Shown piece by piece: positions 8,984 to 17,215 of a DNA stretch of 64,000 nt. The stretch covers positions 1-64,000 of the forward strand of contig NZ_BAAAIX010000009.1 in assembly GCF_039526385.1 (NCBI RefSeq). Direction: 5' to 3'. The position numbers and the translations under genes were made by a program. Below the pieces are notes generated by a model. The model ran no database searches, was not told the origin of the DNA, and saw only the letters and a program-made list of their open reading frames with translations. Each line of letters begins with the position of its first letter. Within the stretch, counting starts at the first letter, position 1. The stretch is from Luteococcus peritonei. GTDB lineage: Bacteria > Actinomycetota > Actinomycetes > Propionibacteriales > Propionibacteriaceae.

Positions 8984-9919
8984 TTAGGGCGAGTGCTCGC
9001 CGGGCGCGGCGGTCGTGGAGGCCCTGGCGCTGCGGGTTGACCCGAGGCTGGCCGCCACCACGCAGGCCATCGCCAGCAGGTCGGTGGCGCTCAGCATCTC
9101 GCCCAGCAGGAAGACGCCGGCCAGCGCCGCCGCAGCCGGTTCCAGGCTCATCAGGATGCCGAAGACGCTGGGTGTGATGGTGCGCAGCGCCACCATCTCC
9201 AGCGAGTAGGGGACCACCGAGCTCAGCAGCCCGACCCCGGCACCGGCGAGCAGCACGTCGGGGCGCCACAGCGCGCTCCCGGCCTGACTGATGGCCGGGA
9301 CCGCGAGCAGGACGGCGCCCAGGGTGCAGGCCAGGGCGAGCGCGTCCAGACCAGGCCAGCTGCGCCCGACCCGTGCGGTGGTGAGGATGTAGCCGGCCCA
9401 GCAGGCACCGGCCAACAGCGAGAAGGCGACCCCGAGCGGGTCCAGGTGGGTGGGGGTGAAACCGAGCAGGGCGACGCCGGCCAGTGCCAGCAGCGCCCAG
9501 AGCACGTCGAGCGCGCGTCGCGATCCCAGCACCGCGACGGCGAGCGGGCCCAGGAATTCCAGGGTGACGGCCAGCCCCAGCGGCAGCCGGGCGAAGGCCT
9601 CGTAGATGCTCACGTTCATGCCCACCAGGCAGACCGCGTAGGCCAGCGCATCGGGCCAGTTGCGCCCAGACGATGCCGGTGCGCCCGCAATGTCACGGTT
9701 TGGTGGGCGTAGTCCCCCAGCAAACGGTGACATTGTGCGCGCCCGACGAACCGCGAGCAGCACCAGCAGGGCCAGGCTCGCCGCGGCCAACCGCAGCCAG
9801 GCCATCGACAGCGGGGGCACCACGCCGAACAGGTCCTTGGCCACCGCGGCGCCGAACTGCACCGACATGATGCCCAGCAGCACCAGCCAGATGCCGCGGC
9901 CGCTCGGGGTGGGATTCAC
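8984..9919 (-). CDS. EamA/RhtA-type drug/metabolite exporter carrying an inserted palindrome
   Basis: A 311-residue inner-membrane protein with ten predicted helices in two EamA repeats, close to RhtA-type threonine/homoserine exporters (VCLVGMNVSIYEAFARLPLG and VTLEFLGPLAVAVLGSRR are typical). I use the GTG at 9919; the frame continues upstream but has no better start. Between helix 2 and helix 3 the protein carries about 20 extra residues (from TMSPFAGG to ASSGRN) encoded by a near-perfect inverted repeat at 9688-9735. RhtA relatives have only a few residues in that cytoplasmic loop, so the element appears to have landed there without breaking the frame. Confidence 0.85.
   Translation of the reverse strand: MNPTPSGRGIWLVLLGIMSVQFGAAVAKDLFGVVPPLSMAWLRLAAASLALLVLLAVRRARTMSPFAGGLRPPNRDIAGAPASSGRNWPDALAYAVCLVGMNVSIYEAFARLPLGLAVTLEFLGPLAVAVLGSRRALDVLWALLALAGVALLGFTPTHLDPLGVAFSLLAGACWAGYILTTARVGRSWPGLDALALACTLGAVLLAVPAISQAGSALWRPDVLLAGAGVGLLSSVVPYSLEMVALRTITPSVFGILMSLEPAAAALAGVFLLGEMLSATDLLAMACVVAASLGSTRSARASTTAAPGEHSP
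9688..9735. repeat. Palindromic element inserted in frame in the EamA gene
   Basis: Two 15-base arms (9688-9702 and 9721-9735, one mismatch) end in TTTG and CAAA and enclose an 18-base centre that folds again (TGGG with CCCA) around CGTAGTC. The element at 15715-15765 has the same two-tier plan and the same CGTAGTC centre. See the findings. Confidence 0.75.
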
Positions 9920-10007
9920 GCTGCCACTGTGCCACGAGTCCTGCCGCAGGCCGCTGGGATCCGAGCTCCGGGCCCGTGGACACCGTTCTCCTGCGGTCGG
10001 CATCGCC

Positions 10008-10370
10008 TCAGGCCAGGTGGTGCTCGACGGCGGCGCGCACCGCCTGGTTGCCGGCTCCCAGGCGTCGGGCCTGCTGGACGAAGTCCGCCGCCAGGGCGTT
10101 GAGGGCCGACTCGTGGCTGTCGTCGGGGTGGCCGATCACCGTGGTCCCGGCGCGACGGGCGGTGGCCACCAGCCCTGCGGCCTCCAGCTCCTTGTAGGCC
10201 CGGGCGACGGTGCCGGCGGCCACGCCCAGGTCTCCGGCCAGCTGGCGCACCGGAGGGATCCGGGTTCCGGTGGGCAGGTCTCCGGTGGCGATGGCGGAGG
10301 AGATCTGGGCGCGCACCTGTTCGTAGGGCGGCCTCGGGTCGTCGTCGCGGATCTGCACCTGGAGGACCAT
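10008..10370 (-). CDS. GntR-family regulator, YtrA subfamily
   Basis: A 120-residue protein: an N-terminal winged helix (about residues 12-78: PPYEQVRAQISSAIATGDL, then GVAAGTVARAYKELEAAGLV) and only a short helical tail of about 40 residues, which is the mark of the YtrA subfamily. Such repressors normally control their own operon, containing membrane transport genes. Its start overlaps the stop of the upstream membrane-protein gene by one base, so the two are translated from one message. The double inverted repeat at 11256-11320 in front of the operon is its likely target. Confidence 0.88.
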   Translation of the reverse strand: MVLQVQIRDDDPRPPYEQVRAQISSAIATGDLPTGTRIPPVRQLAGDLGVAAGTVARAYKELEAAGLVATARRAGTTVIGHPDDSHESALNALAADFVQQARRLGAGNQAVRAAVEHHLA

Positions 10371-11233
10371 CAGGACAGCCTCTCACCGCGACCGGGCACC
10401 AGGACCACCGCGAGGGCCCAGGAGAGGGTCACCAGCGATGCGCAGCACAGCGCCAGCAGCAGGCTTCCTGCCAGAGGGGAGTACTGGAAGGCGGCGAGGC
10501 CGGCCATCAGGGCCGCGCACGCCAAGGAGCCCGCCACCGCCACCAGACCGCTGCCGACCAGACCCTCCATGGAGCGTGTCCGCACCTGGTCGTCGACGGC
10601 CACCACCACCGGGTCGGCGCCGTTGCGGGGGCGGAGCAGGGCCATGGCCAGTCCGGCGGCGGTGAGCAGCAGGGTCCCGAGCACCACCGCCGTGAGCGGT
10701 GCCGAGTAGTAGGTGCCAGGGAAGGGCCCAGCGCTGCCTGAGGCCAGGCCATCGGCGCTGCTCCAGGTGAACTGGCGGCCGATGGTCCCGAGTTCGTCCG
10801 GTGTCCGGTTCTGGCGGGAACGGCACCACAGCAGCACCACGGCGAGCAGGGCTGTCCCGCCCGCCAGCAGCGCCAGCGGCGTACGGGGGAGATAACGGGT
10901 GGCCGTGCGGCTCTCGAGTGCCGCCACCCCCGGAGTCCGGGCCGAGCGCCAGGCCGTGAGCTGGGCCACCAGCTGTGCGAGGACCAGCCCGCAGGCCAGC
11001 AGTGCGGGGGCCAGGAGCAGCCCGCGACCCAGGGGCTGGGAGCCGGCGGCGACGGCGGCGAGGAGCAGGCCTGTTCCGAGTCCGATCCAGCGGGACTGCA
11101 CGGTCCTGCGGTCCAGGGCCAGCAGTCCGGGGTGGGTGGTCGGGTCGGCCAGCAGGCGGGTGCGGCGGCGCTGGGTCAACAAGGCGGTCAGGCCGAAGGC
11201 CCCGACGACCAGCAGGAGGGTGAGTGTGGCCAT
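10370..11233 (-). CDS. Polytopic membrane protein in the GntR operon, unknown function
   Basis: A 287-residue protein with about seven or eight hydrophobic helices (MATLTLLLVVGAFGLTALL at the N-terminus; further pairs near 50-95, 125-145, 185-210 and 235-285). I do not recognise a family. The ATG at 11233 has AAGGAG 5 bases before it; the longer frame to 11278 runs into the operator and has no ribosome site. The coupling to a YtrA-type regulator suggests an envelope-stress or transport role, like the ABC or membrane proteins usually paired with YtrA, but no ATPase gene is present here. Confidence 0.7.
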   Translation of the reverse strand: MATLTLLLVVGAFGLTALLTQRRRTRLLADPTTHPGLLALDRRTVQSRWIGLGTGLLLAAVAAGSQPLGRGLLLAPALLACGLVLAQLVAQLTAWRSARTPGVAALESRTATRYLPRTPLALLAGGTALLAVVLLWCRSRQNRTPDELGTIGRQFTWSSADGLASGSAGPFPGTYYSAPLTAVVLGTLLLTAAGLAMALLRPRNGADPVVVAVDDQVRTRSMEGLVGSGLVAVAGSLACAALMAGLAAFQYSPLAGSLLLALCCASLVTLSWALAVVLVPGRGERLS

Positions 11234-11255
11234 GAGGACTCCTTCAGAAGGACGA

Positions 11256-11320
11256 TTTGTATCGACTACGTGACACAAGAGTGCGGTCCGGGCTCATTTG
11301 TGTCAAGAGTGAGATACAAA
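11256..11320. promoter_or_regulatory. Two-copy operator TTTGTRTC-N8-GAYACAA for the YtrA-type regulator
   Basis: The first site is TTTGTATC (11256-11263), 8 bases, GACACAA (11272-11278). The second is TTTGTGTC (11297-11304), 8 bases, GATACAAA (11313-11320). Both have the same half-sites and the same spacing, and they are 41 bp apart, about four helical turns, so two dimers could bind one face of the DNA. The pair lies directly upstream of the membrane-protein/GntR operon. Confidence 0.75.
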
Positions 11321-11350
11321 GGGCGACTTGGAGTGCTCTGGAGGCAGGAG

Positions 11351-12241
11351 TCAGTGCTGCGTCGACCAGCCGGTGATCGGAGGCCGGATGCCCGCGGCGT
11401 CGAGCGCCCGCTTGGCCCGTTCACGCAGCTCGCGCTGCACCGCCCACTGCTGGTTGGCCAGGCACTTCGCGCTGATCCGGATGGTCATGGCACTGGCCGT
11501 GATGGACTCCACGCCCAGTACCTCGGGCGGCTCCACCAAGGCGTCGACATGGTCGGGATCCTCGGCAACGGCCCGCACCACCGGCTGCAGCACCTGCTCC
11601 ACCTTCTCGGCGTCCTCGTCGGGGTGGACCAGCAGGTCGACGGTGGCCACCGACCAGCCCTGGCTCACATTGCCCACGGTGGTGATCTCGCCGTTGCGCA
11701 GGTACCAGAGCATGCCGTTGCCGTCGCGCACGCTGGTGACCCGCAGGCCCAGGTGCTCCACGGTGCCAGTCACGGTGCCGACGGTGATCACGTCACCGAC
11801 GCCGTACTGGTCCTCGATGATCAGGAAGATGCCGCTGAGCACGTCCTTCACCAGGCTCTGCGCACCGAAGGCCAGGGCCACGCCACCCACGCCCGCCGAG
11901 GCGATCACGGGCGCCAGGTTGATGCCCACGTCGGACAGGATGGTGAGCAGAGCCACCGCCACGATGACGAAGGTGGCGGCGCTGCCCAGCATCGAGCCCA
12001 TGGTGGCGGCGCGCTGGTTCTGCCGCTCGGACTCCAGGCCGGTGGCCTGCGCCAGCAGCTGGCCCGGACGCCCCAGCCGTTCCAGGTGGGAGCGGGTGCG
12101 CTCGGTGCTCAGCTTCACCATGCGGCGGATCGCCACCTGCACCAACCAGCGCACCAGGCAGGCCAGCACGATGACGACGGCCACCCTCACCACGGTGTCG
12201 GGCCAGGTGAGCACGAAGGATTCCAGCAGCATGGGCCCCAT
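11351..12241 (-). CDS. mscS: Small-conductance mechanosensitive channel, MscS family
   Basis: A 296-residue channel protein. An N-terminal helix (SFVLTWPDTVVRVAVVIVLA) and a second pair lead to the pore helix (about residues 115-140: PVIASAGVGGVALAFGAQSL) with the Gly/Ala packing pattern of MscS TM3. This is followed by the beta domain (EDQYGVGDVITVG, then NGEITTVGNVSQGWS) and an alpha/beta C-terminus. It releases solutes on hypo-osmotic shock. Standing alone on the minus strand; the start could be the ATG at 12241 or three codons later. Confidence 0.92.
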   Translation of the reverse strand: MGPMLLESFVLTWPDTVVRVAVVIVLACLVRWLVQVAIRRMVKLSTERTRSHLERLGRPGQLLAQATGLESERQNQRAATMGSMLGSAATFVIVAVALLTILSDVGINLAPVIASAGVGGVALAFGAQSLVKDVLSGIFLIIEDQYGVGDVITVGTVTGTVEHLGLRVTSVRDGNGMLWYLRNGEITTVGNVSQGWSVATVDLLVHPDEDAEKVEQVLQPVVRAVAEDPDHVDALVEPPEVLGVESITASAMTIRISAKCLANQQWAVQRELRERAKRALDAAGIRPPITGWSTQH

Positions 12242-12313
12242 TCTGCCGCCCCGGCAGACATCGGCCGCCCGGCGGGTGCGGCGCCGTGGTCAGCCCTCGG
12301 GGCAGGGCCGCGG

Positions 12314-14260
12314 TCAGCCCTTCGGGAGCAGCGCGCTGATCAGCGGAGCAGCCGTCTTGGAGCCGGACTCGCCCTCATTGACCATCGCCGCCACCGCGTA
12401 CTGCTTGTTCCACGCGATCATCCAGGCATGGGTCTTCGTGGCGTCGCCGAACTCCGCGGTGCCGGTCTTGGCGCCCAGCATCCGGCCCTGCAGCACCCGG
12501 CCCGAGCCGTTGGCCACCACGCCCTGCATCAGCTGCTGCAACTGCTTGGCCTCCGCCGCGGTGAGGCTGTTGGCCGGTTCCGGCTTGGTCTCGGAGACCA
12601 GCCAGGGCACCACGGTGCGGCCCGAGGCCACCGAGGCGGCCACGCCGGCCATCGACATCGGAGAGGCCTCGACGGTGCCCTGCCCGATCATGTTCGCCGC
12701 GCGGGTGGTGGCGCCGTCGACCTTCGTCGGGACGGAGCCGAAGAAGGAGCTGTAGCCGGCGTCGTAGTCCTTGCCCAGGCCCAGGCTCTCGGCGGCCTTG
12801 GCCAGTTCCTCGGGGGTGAGCTTGGCGTGCTGCGAGATGAAGGCGGTGTTGCAGGAATTGGCCAGCGCGTCGGCCAGTGTGATGTTGCCCACCTTGGAGC
12901 TGGGGAAGTCGGAGTAGTTCTTGAAGGTGCGCCCGTCCACCACGACGGTGGCGGTGCAGGGCACCTTGGTGGCGGGCGTGTAGCCCTTGCGCAGCAGGGC
13001 CAGCGAGGTGACCACCTTGAAGGTGGAGCCCGGTGCGAAGCGGCCCACGGTGGCGTACGGGTTGGCGCCGCTGGCCGGTGAGTTGGCGGCGGCCAGCAGC
13101 TCGCCGCTGCCCACCTTGACCACCACCAGCGAGGCGATGCCCTTCTGGGACGCGAGCACGTTCTCGGCGCGGGCCTGCAGGTCACGGTTGAGGCTGGTGA
13201 CCAGGTTCTTGCCGGGGGCGGCCGCGGTCTGGTGCAGCACGCGCGCGGCGGGTGTGGCTCCAGGTGAGGGCTCCGGGCTGGTCTGGTCCTGCGCGGGGCT
13301 CGCGGAGGGCGACGGGCTGGCGGAGGCCGAACTGCGGGGCACCAGTTCGACGGTGTGCCCGACCGTGCCGCGCAGCCGTGCGTCGTAGCGCTTCTGCAGG
13401 CCGGACAGGCCCACCACGTCGTCGGGGAGCACGTCGCCCTTGCCCTGTGTGACGGCCTCCGGGGTGGCGGTCCCGGCGCTGCCCAGCAGGCCGACGGCGA
13501 AGGTGGTGCTGGGTGCCAGCGGCAGCTCGACGGGGAAGATGGCGCTGCCCTTGAGGTTCTTCACGGCCTCGGAGACCTTGCCCTCGCGCAGCGTGATGGC
13601 CGGGACGAAGGCCTTGGGTCCGGCCTGGGCCACCTGCTTGGCATAGGCCGCGGCGTCGATCTTGAGCAGGCCGGCGAGCTGGCGGGCCACCGGCTGCCAC
13701 TGCGCCTGCGGCAGGTTGGCCTTGTCGATGCCCACCCGGTAGGCCTTGCCCTGCTCCACCAGGGGCTGGCCGTCGCCGCTCATGATCGAGGCGCGGGCGG
13801 GCAGGTCCCGGGTGTGGCGCAGCCGGGTGGTGGCGTCGAGCTCGGGCTGCACCACCTGGGGCTTCCACTCCAGCTTCCAGGCCTCGTCGACCCAGCGCAG
13901 CGTGGCATGGCTCTGCCAGCTCCAGGTGCTGGCGCCCAGCGGGAGCTTCTGGTCCAGGGTGACGTCGGCGGTGCGCTGGCTGCCGTCGTAGCTGATGGCG
14001 CCCGGGGTGACCTGCGGCCGCAGGCCGTCCATCCCGCCCATCACGGTGGTGAGCTCGGCCTGGGCCGCGGTGGCGGGGGTGGTCATCGGCAGCTGGCGCA
14101 CATCGCCCTTGGCCAGCGCGGCGGCCAGCTGCTGGGCCGCCTGCTCCGCGCTGGGCAGGTTCTTGGGCGGGTTGGGGGAGGTGCCGCCCCCGGTGCAGCC
14201 GGCCAGGGCGAGCGCGCAGGCGACGGCCAGCACGGCGGGACGGGAGATGGTGCAGTTCAC
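12314..14260 (-). CDS. Class B penicillin-binding lipoprotein (MecA_N, dimerisation and transpeptidase domains)
   Basis: A 648-residue D,D-transpeptidase that cross-links peptidoglycan outside the membrane. A lipoprotein signal ends in the lipobox LAGC at about residues 19-22. An NTF2-like MecA_N domain follows (about 35-150), then the PBP dimerisation domain (about 155-290), a Pro/Ser-rich linker (about 300-345), and the transpeptidase domain with all three motifs: STFK near 408-411, SCN near 466, and KTGT near 599. I use the GTG at 14260, which has AGGAGG 6 bases before it; the open frame reaching 15592 is antisense to the next gene. Transcribed on its own, divergently from the flavin monooxygenase. 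Confidence 0.92.
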   Translation of the reverse strand: MNCTISRPAVLAVACALALAGCTGGGTSPNPPKNLPSAEQAAQQLAAALAKGDVRQLPMTTPATAAQAELTTVMGGMDGLRPQVTPGAISYDGSQRTADVTLDQKLPLGASTWSWQSHATLRWVDEAWKLEWKPQVVQPELDATTRLRHTRDLPARASIMSGDGQPLVEQGKAYRVGIDKANLPQAQWQPVARQLAGLLKIDAAAYAKQVAQAGPKAFVPAITLREGKVSEAVKNLKGSAIFPVELPLAPSTTFAVGLLGSAGTATPEAVTQGKGDVLPDDVVGLSGLQKRYDARLRGTVGHTVELVPRSSASASPSPSASPAQDQTSPEPSPGATPAARVLHQTAAAPGKNLVTSLNRDLQARAENVLASQKGIASLVVVKVGSGELLAAANSPASGANPYATVGRFAPGSTFKVVTSLALLRKGYTPATKVPCTATVVVDGRTFKNYSDFPSSKVGNITLADALANSCNTAFISQHAKLTPEELAKAAESLGLGKDYDAGYSSFFGSVPTKVDGATTRAANMIGQGTVEASPMSMAGVAASVASGRTVVPWLVSETKPEPANSLTAAEAKQLQQLMQGVVANGSGRVLQGRMLGAKTGTAEFGDATKTHAWMIAWNKQYAVAAMVNEGESGSKTAAPLISALLPKG

Positions 14261-14508
14261 GGGGGGCCTCCTGCGGACGGTCAGGGCACCAGTCAACGCC
14301 ACCGAGGCGCGCTGTGCATCGGACCATGGTCGTGGGCGCGTCGCCCGGCGAACATCTCTGGTCGAATGTGCAGAAACTACTGCTCGCGGTGCTGCGGTGC
14401 ACGTCACCGGGTGCATCGGGCTGGTTGTTGGGGCGCGCACGTCGTCGTAGGGGGCCAAGCGGCGTCGACCTGCTGCGGGAATGAACCGGATGGTCCTACT
14501 GTTGTGTA

Positions 14509-14522
14509 GTTGATACATCAAC
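14509..14522. promoter_or_regulatory. MarR-type palindrome in front of the flavin monooxygenase
   Basis: The sequence GTTGATACATCAAC has 5-base inverted arms (GTTGA and TCAAC) around four bases and lies 27 bp upstream of the monooxygenase start, where a repressor would block transcription. A similar TCAAC/GTTGA pair is found at the MarR/MMPL promoter (34263-34275). The regulator is not identified. Confidence 0.5.
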
Positions 14523-14548
14523 AACCCGTTGGTCTCCAGGAGCATCCC

Positions 14549-15697
14549 ATGCAGTTCGGCATCTTCAGCGTCAGCGACATCACCACTGATCCCACCACCG
14601 GCGCCACCCCCTCCGAGGGCCAGCGCATCAAGGACATCGTCACCATCGCGAAGCACGCGGAGGGGGTGGGCCTGGACGTCTTCGCCATCGGCGAGCACCA
14701 CAACCCGCCCTTCTTCAGCTCCTCGCCCACCACGACACTGGCCTACATCGCCGCCCAGACCGAGCGGCTCCAGCTGTCCACCGCGACGACGCTGATCACC
14801 ACCAACGACCCGGTGAAGATCGCGGAGGACTTCGCGATGCTGCAGCACCTGGCCGGCGGCCGGGTCGACCTGATGATGGGCCGCGGCAACACCGGCCCGG
14901 TCTACCCCTGGTTCGGCAAGGACATCCGTCAGGGCATCAACCTGGCGCTGGAGAACTACAACCTGCTGCACCGGCTGTGGCGCGAGGACGTGGTGGACTG
15001 GACCGGCAAGTTCCGCACCCCGCTGCAGGGCTTCACCTCCACCCCGCGTCCGCTCGACGACGTGCCGCCCTTCGTCTGGCACGGCTCCATCCGCAGCCCC
15101 GAGATCGCAGAGCAGGCCGCCTACTACGGTGACGGCTTCTTCCACAACAACATCTTCTGGACCATGGACCACACCCAGCAGATGGTGAACCTCTACCGGC
15201 AGCGCTACGAGCACTACGGCCACGGCACGGCGGAGCACGCCATCGTCGGCCTGGGTGGGCAGTTCTTCATGCGCAAGAACTCCCAGGACGCGGTGCGCGA
15301 GTTCCGTCCCTACTTCGACAATGCGCCGGTCTACGGCCACGGGCCGAGCCTGGAGGAGTTCACCTCCATGACCCCGCTGACCGTGGGGAGCCCGCAGCAG
15401 GTGCTGGAGCGCACCGTGGACTTCAAGAACCACGTGGGCCACTACCAGCGCCAGCTCTTCCTGATCGACCATGCCGGGCTGCCCACCAAGACCGTGCTGG
15501 AGCAGCTGGACCTGCTGGGCGAGATCCTGCCCGCGATGAAGGCGGGTTTCGCCGAGGGGCGTCCGGCCGACATCCCGGAGGCACCGACGCACGCCTCGCT
15601 GGTGGCCCAGGGCGCCGAGGTGGCCGAGGCCGCCCAGCAGCGCTTCGCCGGCGCCCAGGACGTCTGGACCGGCACCAGCGACCGCACCGAGGCCTGA
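14549..15697 (+). CDS. LLM-class flavin-dependent monooxygenase, CE1758 family
   Basis: A 382-residue luciferase-like (beta/alpha)8 barrel that should use reduced FMN and oxygen. Typical segments are MQFGIFSVSD at the first strand, FAIGEHHNPPF, LAGGRVDLMMGRGNTGPVYPW and HGSIRSPEIAEQAAYYGDGF. The ATG at 14549 has AGGAG 6 bases before it; the longer frame from 14510 starts inside the operator. The family normally pairs with a dedicated FMN reductase (CE1759 family), and exactly such a gene lies at 17216, with a MATE exporter on the other strand between them. Substrate unknown. Confidence 0.88.
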   Translation: MQFGIFSVSDITTDPTTGATPSEGQRIKDIVTIAKHAEGVGLDVFAIGEHHNPPFFSSSPTTTLAYIAAQTERLQLSTATTLITTNDPVKIAEDFAMLQHLAGGRVDLMMGRGNTGPVYPWFGKDIRQGINLALENYNLLHRLWREDVVDWTGKFRTPLQGFTSTPRPLDDVPPFVWHGSIRSPEIAEQAAYYGDGFFHNNIFWTMDHTQQMVNLYRQRYEHYGHGTAEHAIVGLGGQFFMRKNSQDAVREFRPYFDNAPVYGHGPSLEEFTSMTPLTVGSPQQVLERTVDFKNHVGHYQRQLFLIDHAGLPTKTVLEQLDLLGEILPAMKAGFAEGRPADIPEAPTHASLVAQGAEVAEAAQQRFAGAQDVWTGTSDRTEA

Positions 15698-15714
15698 GCA
15701 GCCGCTGCCGGACC

Positions 15715-15765
15715 GATTGTGGGGATGATTTGAGGTCGTAGTCGACCCAAATCATCCCCACAATC
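15715..15765. repeat. Long palindrome after the monooxygenase gene, related to the one in the EamA gene
   Basis: Arms of 18 bases (15715-15732 and 15748-15765) are exact complements. The 15-base centre folds further as GGTCG-TAGT-CGACC, giving a stem of about 23 bp with one bulged A. It lies between convergent genes and could end transcription on both strands. It shares the two-tier plan, TTTG/CAAA arm ends and CGTAGTC centre with the element at 9688. Confidence 0.75.
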
Positions 15766-15800
15766 CATCGGCGGGCGTTTGACCCTGCCACCCGGACGGT

Positions 15801-17126
15801 TCAGGCGCCCAGCCGCATCCAGGCGTCGGTGCGGGAACGGACGGTGAGCGTGGTCAGGCGCAGCAGCAGGTAGACGCCATAGGCCAGCCAGAGCCAGACC
15901 ACGCCGTGGCCGCCGGTGTTGACCCACCAGGCCAGCGGCAGGAAGCCGAGCGTGGCCAGCAGGCCGGCGAAGGCGAGGTAACGGGCGTCGCCGGCCCCGA
16001 TCAGCACCCCGTCGAGCACGAAGATGATGCCGCCCACCGGCGTGATCAGCGCCAGCACCAGCAGCAACCGGCCGAGGGTGTGCTGGACCGCCGGGTCGGG
16101 CGTGAAGACCGGGGCCACCAGGCCGCGCGAGATCGCGAGCAGCGCCGCGAAGAGCAGCCCGGCGCCCAGGCCCCACCAGCACAGCCGGGCGGTGATGGAG
16201 CGCACCTTGGCGGCATTCCCGGCGCCCAGGTCGGTGGCCACCAGTGCCTGTGCGGCGATGGCGAGCGCGTCGAGGGCCAGGCACAGGAAGGCCCACAGCG
16301 AGTTCGTCACCTGGTGCGCGGCCAGCCCCACCTGCCCGGTGCGGGCGGCGACGGCCACCGTCACCGCGACGGTGCACTGCAGCCAGGCGCTGCGCAGCAC
16401 CAGCCAGATGCCGCCGCGCGCCGCCTCCAGCACCCCGGAGCGGTCCACCCGCAGTGGCGTCCCGGCTGCGAGGGCACCGCGCAGCACCACCGCGGCCAGC
16501 ACGGCGGAGCCGAAGAACTGGGCGATCAGGGTGCCCAGCGCCGAGCCGCGCAGCCCCAGGTGCAGGCCATAGATGAACAGTGCGTTGAGGGCGATGTTGG
16601 CCAGGTTCATGCTGATCGCCACGTAGAGCGGGGTGCGGGTGTCCTTCAACCCGCGCAGCACGCCGGTGGAGGCCAGCATCAGCAGCAGCATCGGCAGGCC
16701 CCAGCAGGCGATCCGCAGGTAGCCGACGGCCTGCGTGGTGACCTGCTCCGAGGCGCCGTAGAGGGCCAGCAGCTGGGGTCCGACCAGCGTGAGCAGCAGG
16801 GCCAGCAGCACGCCGAGGCCGAGGCCGAGCGCCATGCCGTCGAGGCCGCCGGCCAGGGCACGTCGGGTGTCGCCGGCGCCGATCCGTCGTGCCACCAGCG
16901 AGGTGGTGCCGTAGGCCAGGAAGATGCACAGCCCGTTGACCAGGGTGAGCAGCGATCCGGCCAACCCCAGGGCGCCGAGCTGCAGGGTGCCCAGGTGGCC
17001 CACCATGGCCGAGTCGGCCATCAGCAGCAGGGGCTCGCTGACCAGCGTCGCGAAGGCCGGCAGCGCCAGCGCCAGGATCTCGCGGCTGAGCCCGCGCTCA
17101 CGGGTGGGGGCAGGGCTGGTGGTCAC
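15801..17126 (-). CDS. MATE family efflux transporter, DinF-like
   Basis: A 441-residue protein with twelve predicted helices in two six-helix bundles; it starts at a GTG. Family marks include SEPLLLMADSAMVGHLG in the first helices, ASTGVLRGLKDTRTPLYVAI after helix 5 and QALVATDLGAGNAAKVRSI in the second half. Such proteins expel drugs or metabolites in exchange for Na+ or H+. It lies antisense between the flavin monooxygenase and its presumed reductase, so it may export their product or simply be an insertion into an older operon. Confidence 0.9.
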   Translation of the reverse strand: MTTSPAPTRERGLSREILALALPAFATLVSEPLLLMADSAMVGHLGTLQLGALGLAGSLLTLVNGLCIFLAYGTTSLVARRIGAGDTRRALAGGLDGMALGLGLGVLLALLLTLVGPQLLALYGASEQVTTQAVGYLRIACWGLPMLLLMLASTGVLRGLKDTRTPLYVAISMNLANIALNALFIYGLHLGLRGSALGTLIAQFFGSAVLAAVVLRGALAAGTPLRVDRSGVLEAARGGIWLVLRSAWLQCTVAVTVAVAARTGQVGLAAHQVTNSLWAFLCLALDALAIAAQALVATDLGAGNAAKVRSITARLCWWGLGAGLLFAALLAISRGLVAPVFTPDPAVQHTLGRLLLVLALITPVGGIIFVLDGVLIGAGDARYLAFAGLLATLGFLPLAWWVNTGGHGVVWLWLAYGVYLLLRLTTLTVRSRTDAWMRLGA

Positions 17127-17215
17127 GGCAGCCCACTCTAGGTGGGGCCGTCGGGGCAGGGAATTTGCACGGCCCCGCTCCGCGTTGTTGTGTGGGTACC
17201 CGAGGAGGAAGTTCC

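Noticed and set aside
14261..15592. N-terminal extension of the penicillin-binding protein frame by 444 codons
   Set aside because: It is antisense to the flavin monooxygenase; the lipoprotein start at 14260 with AGGAGG is clearly the real one.
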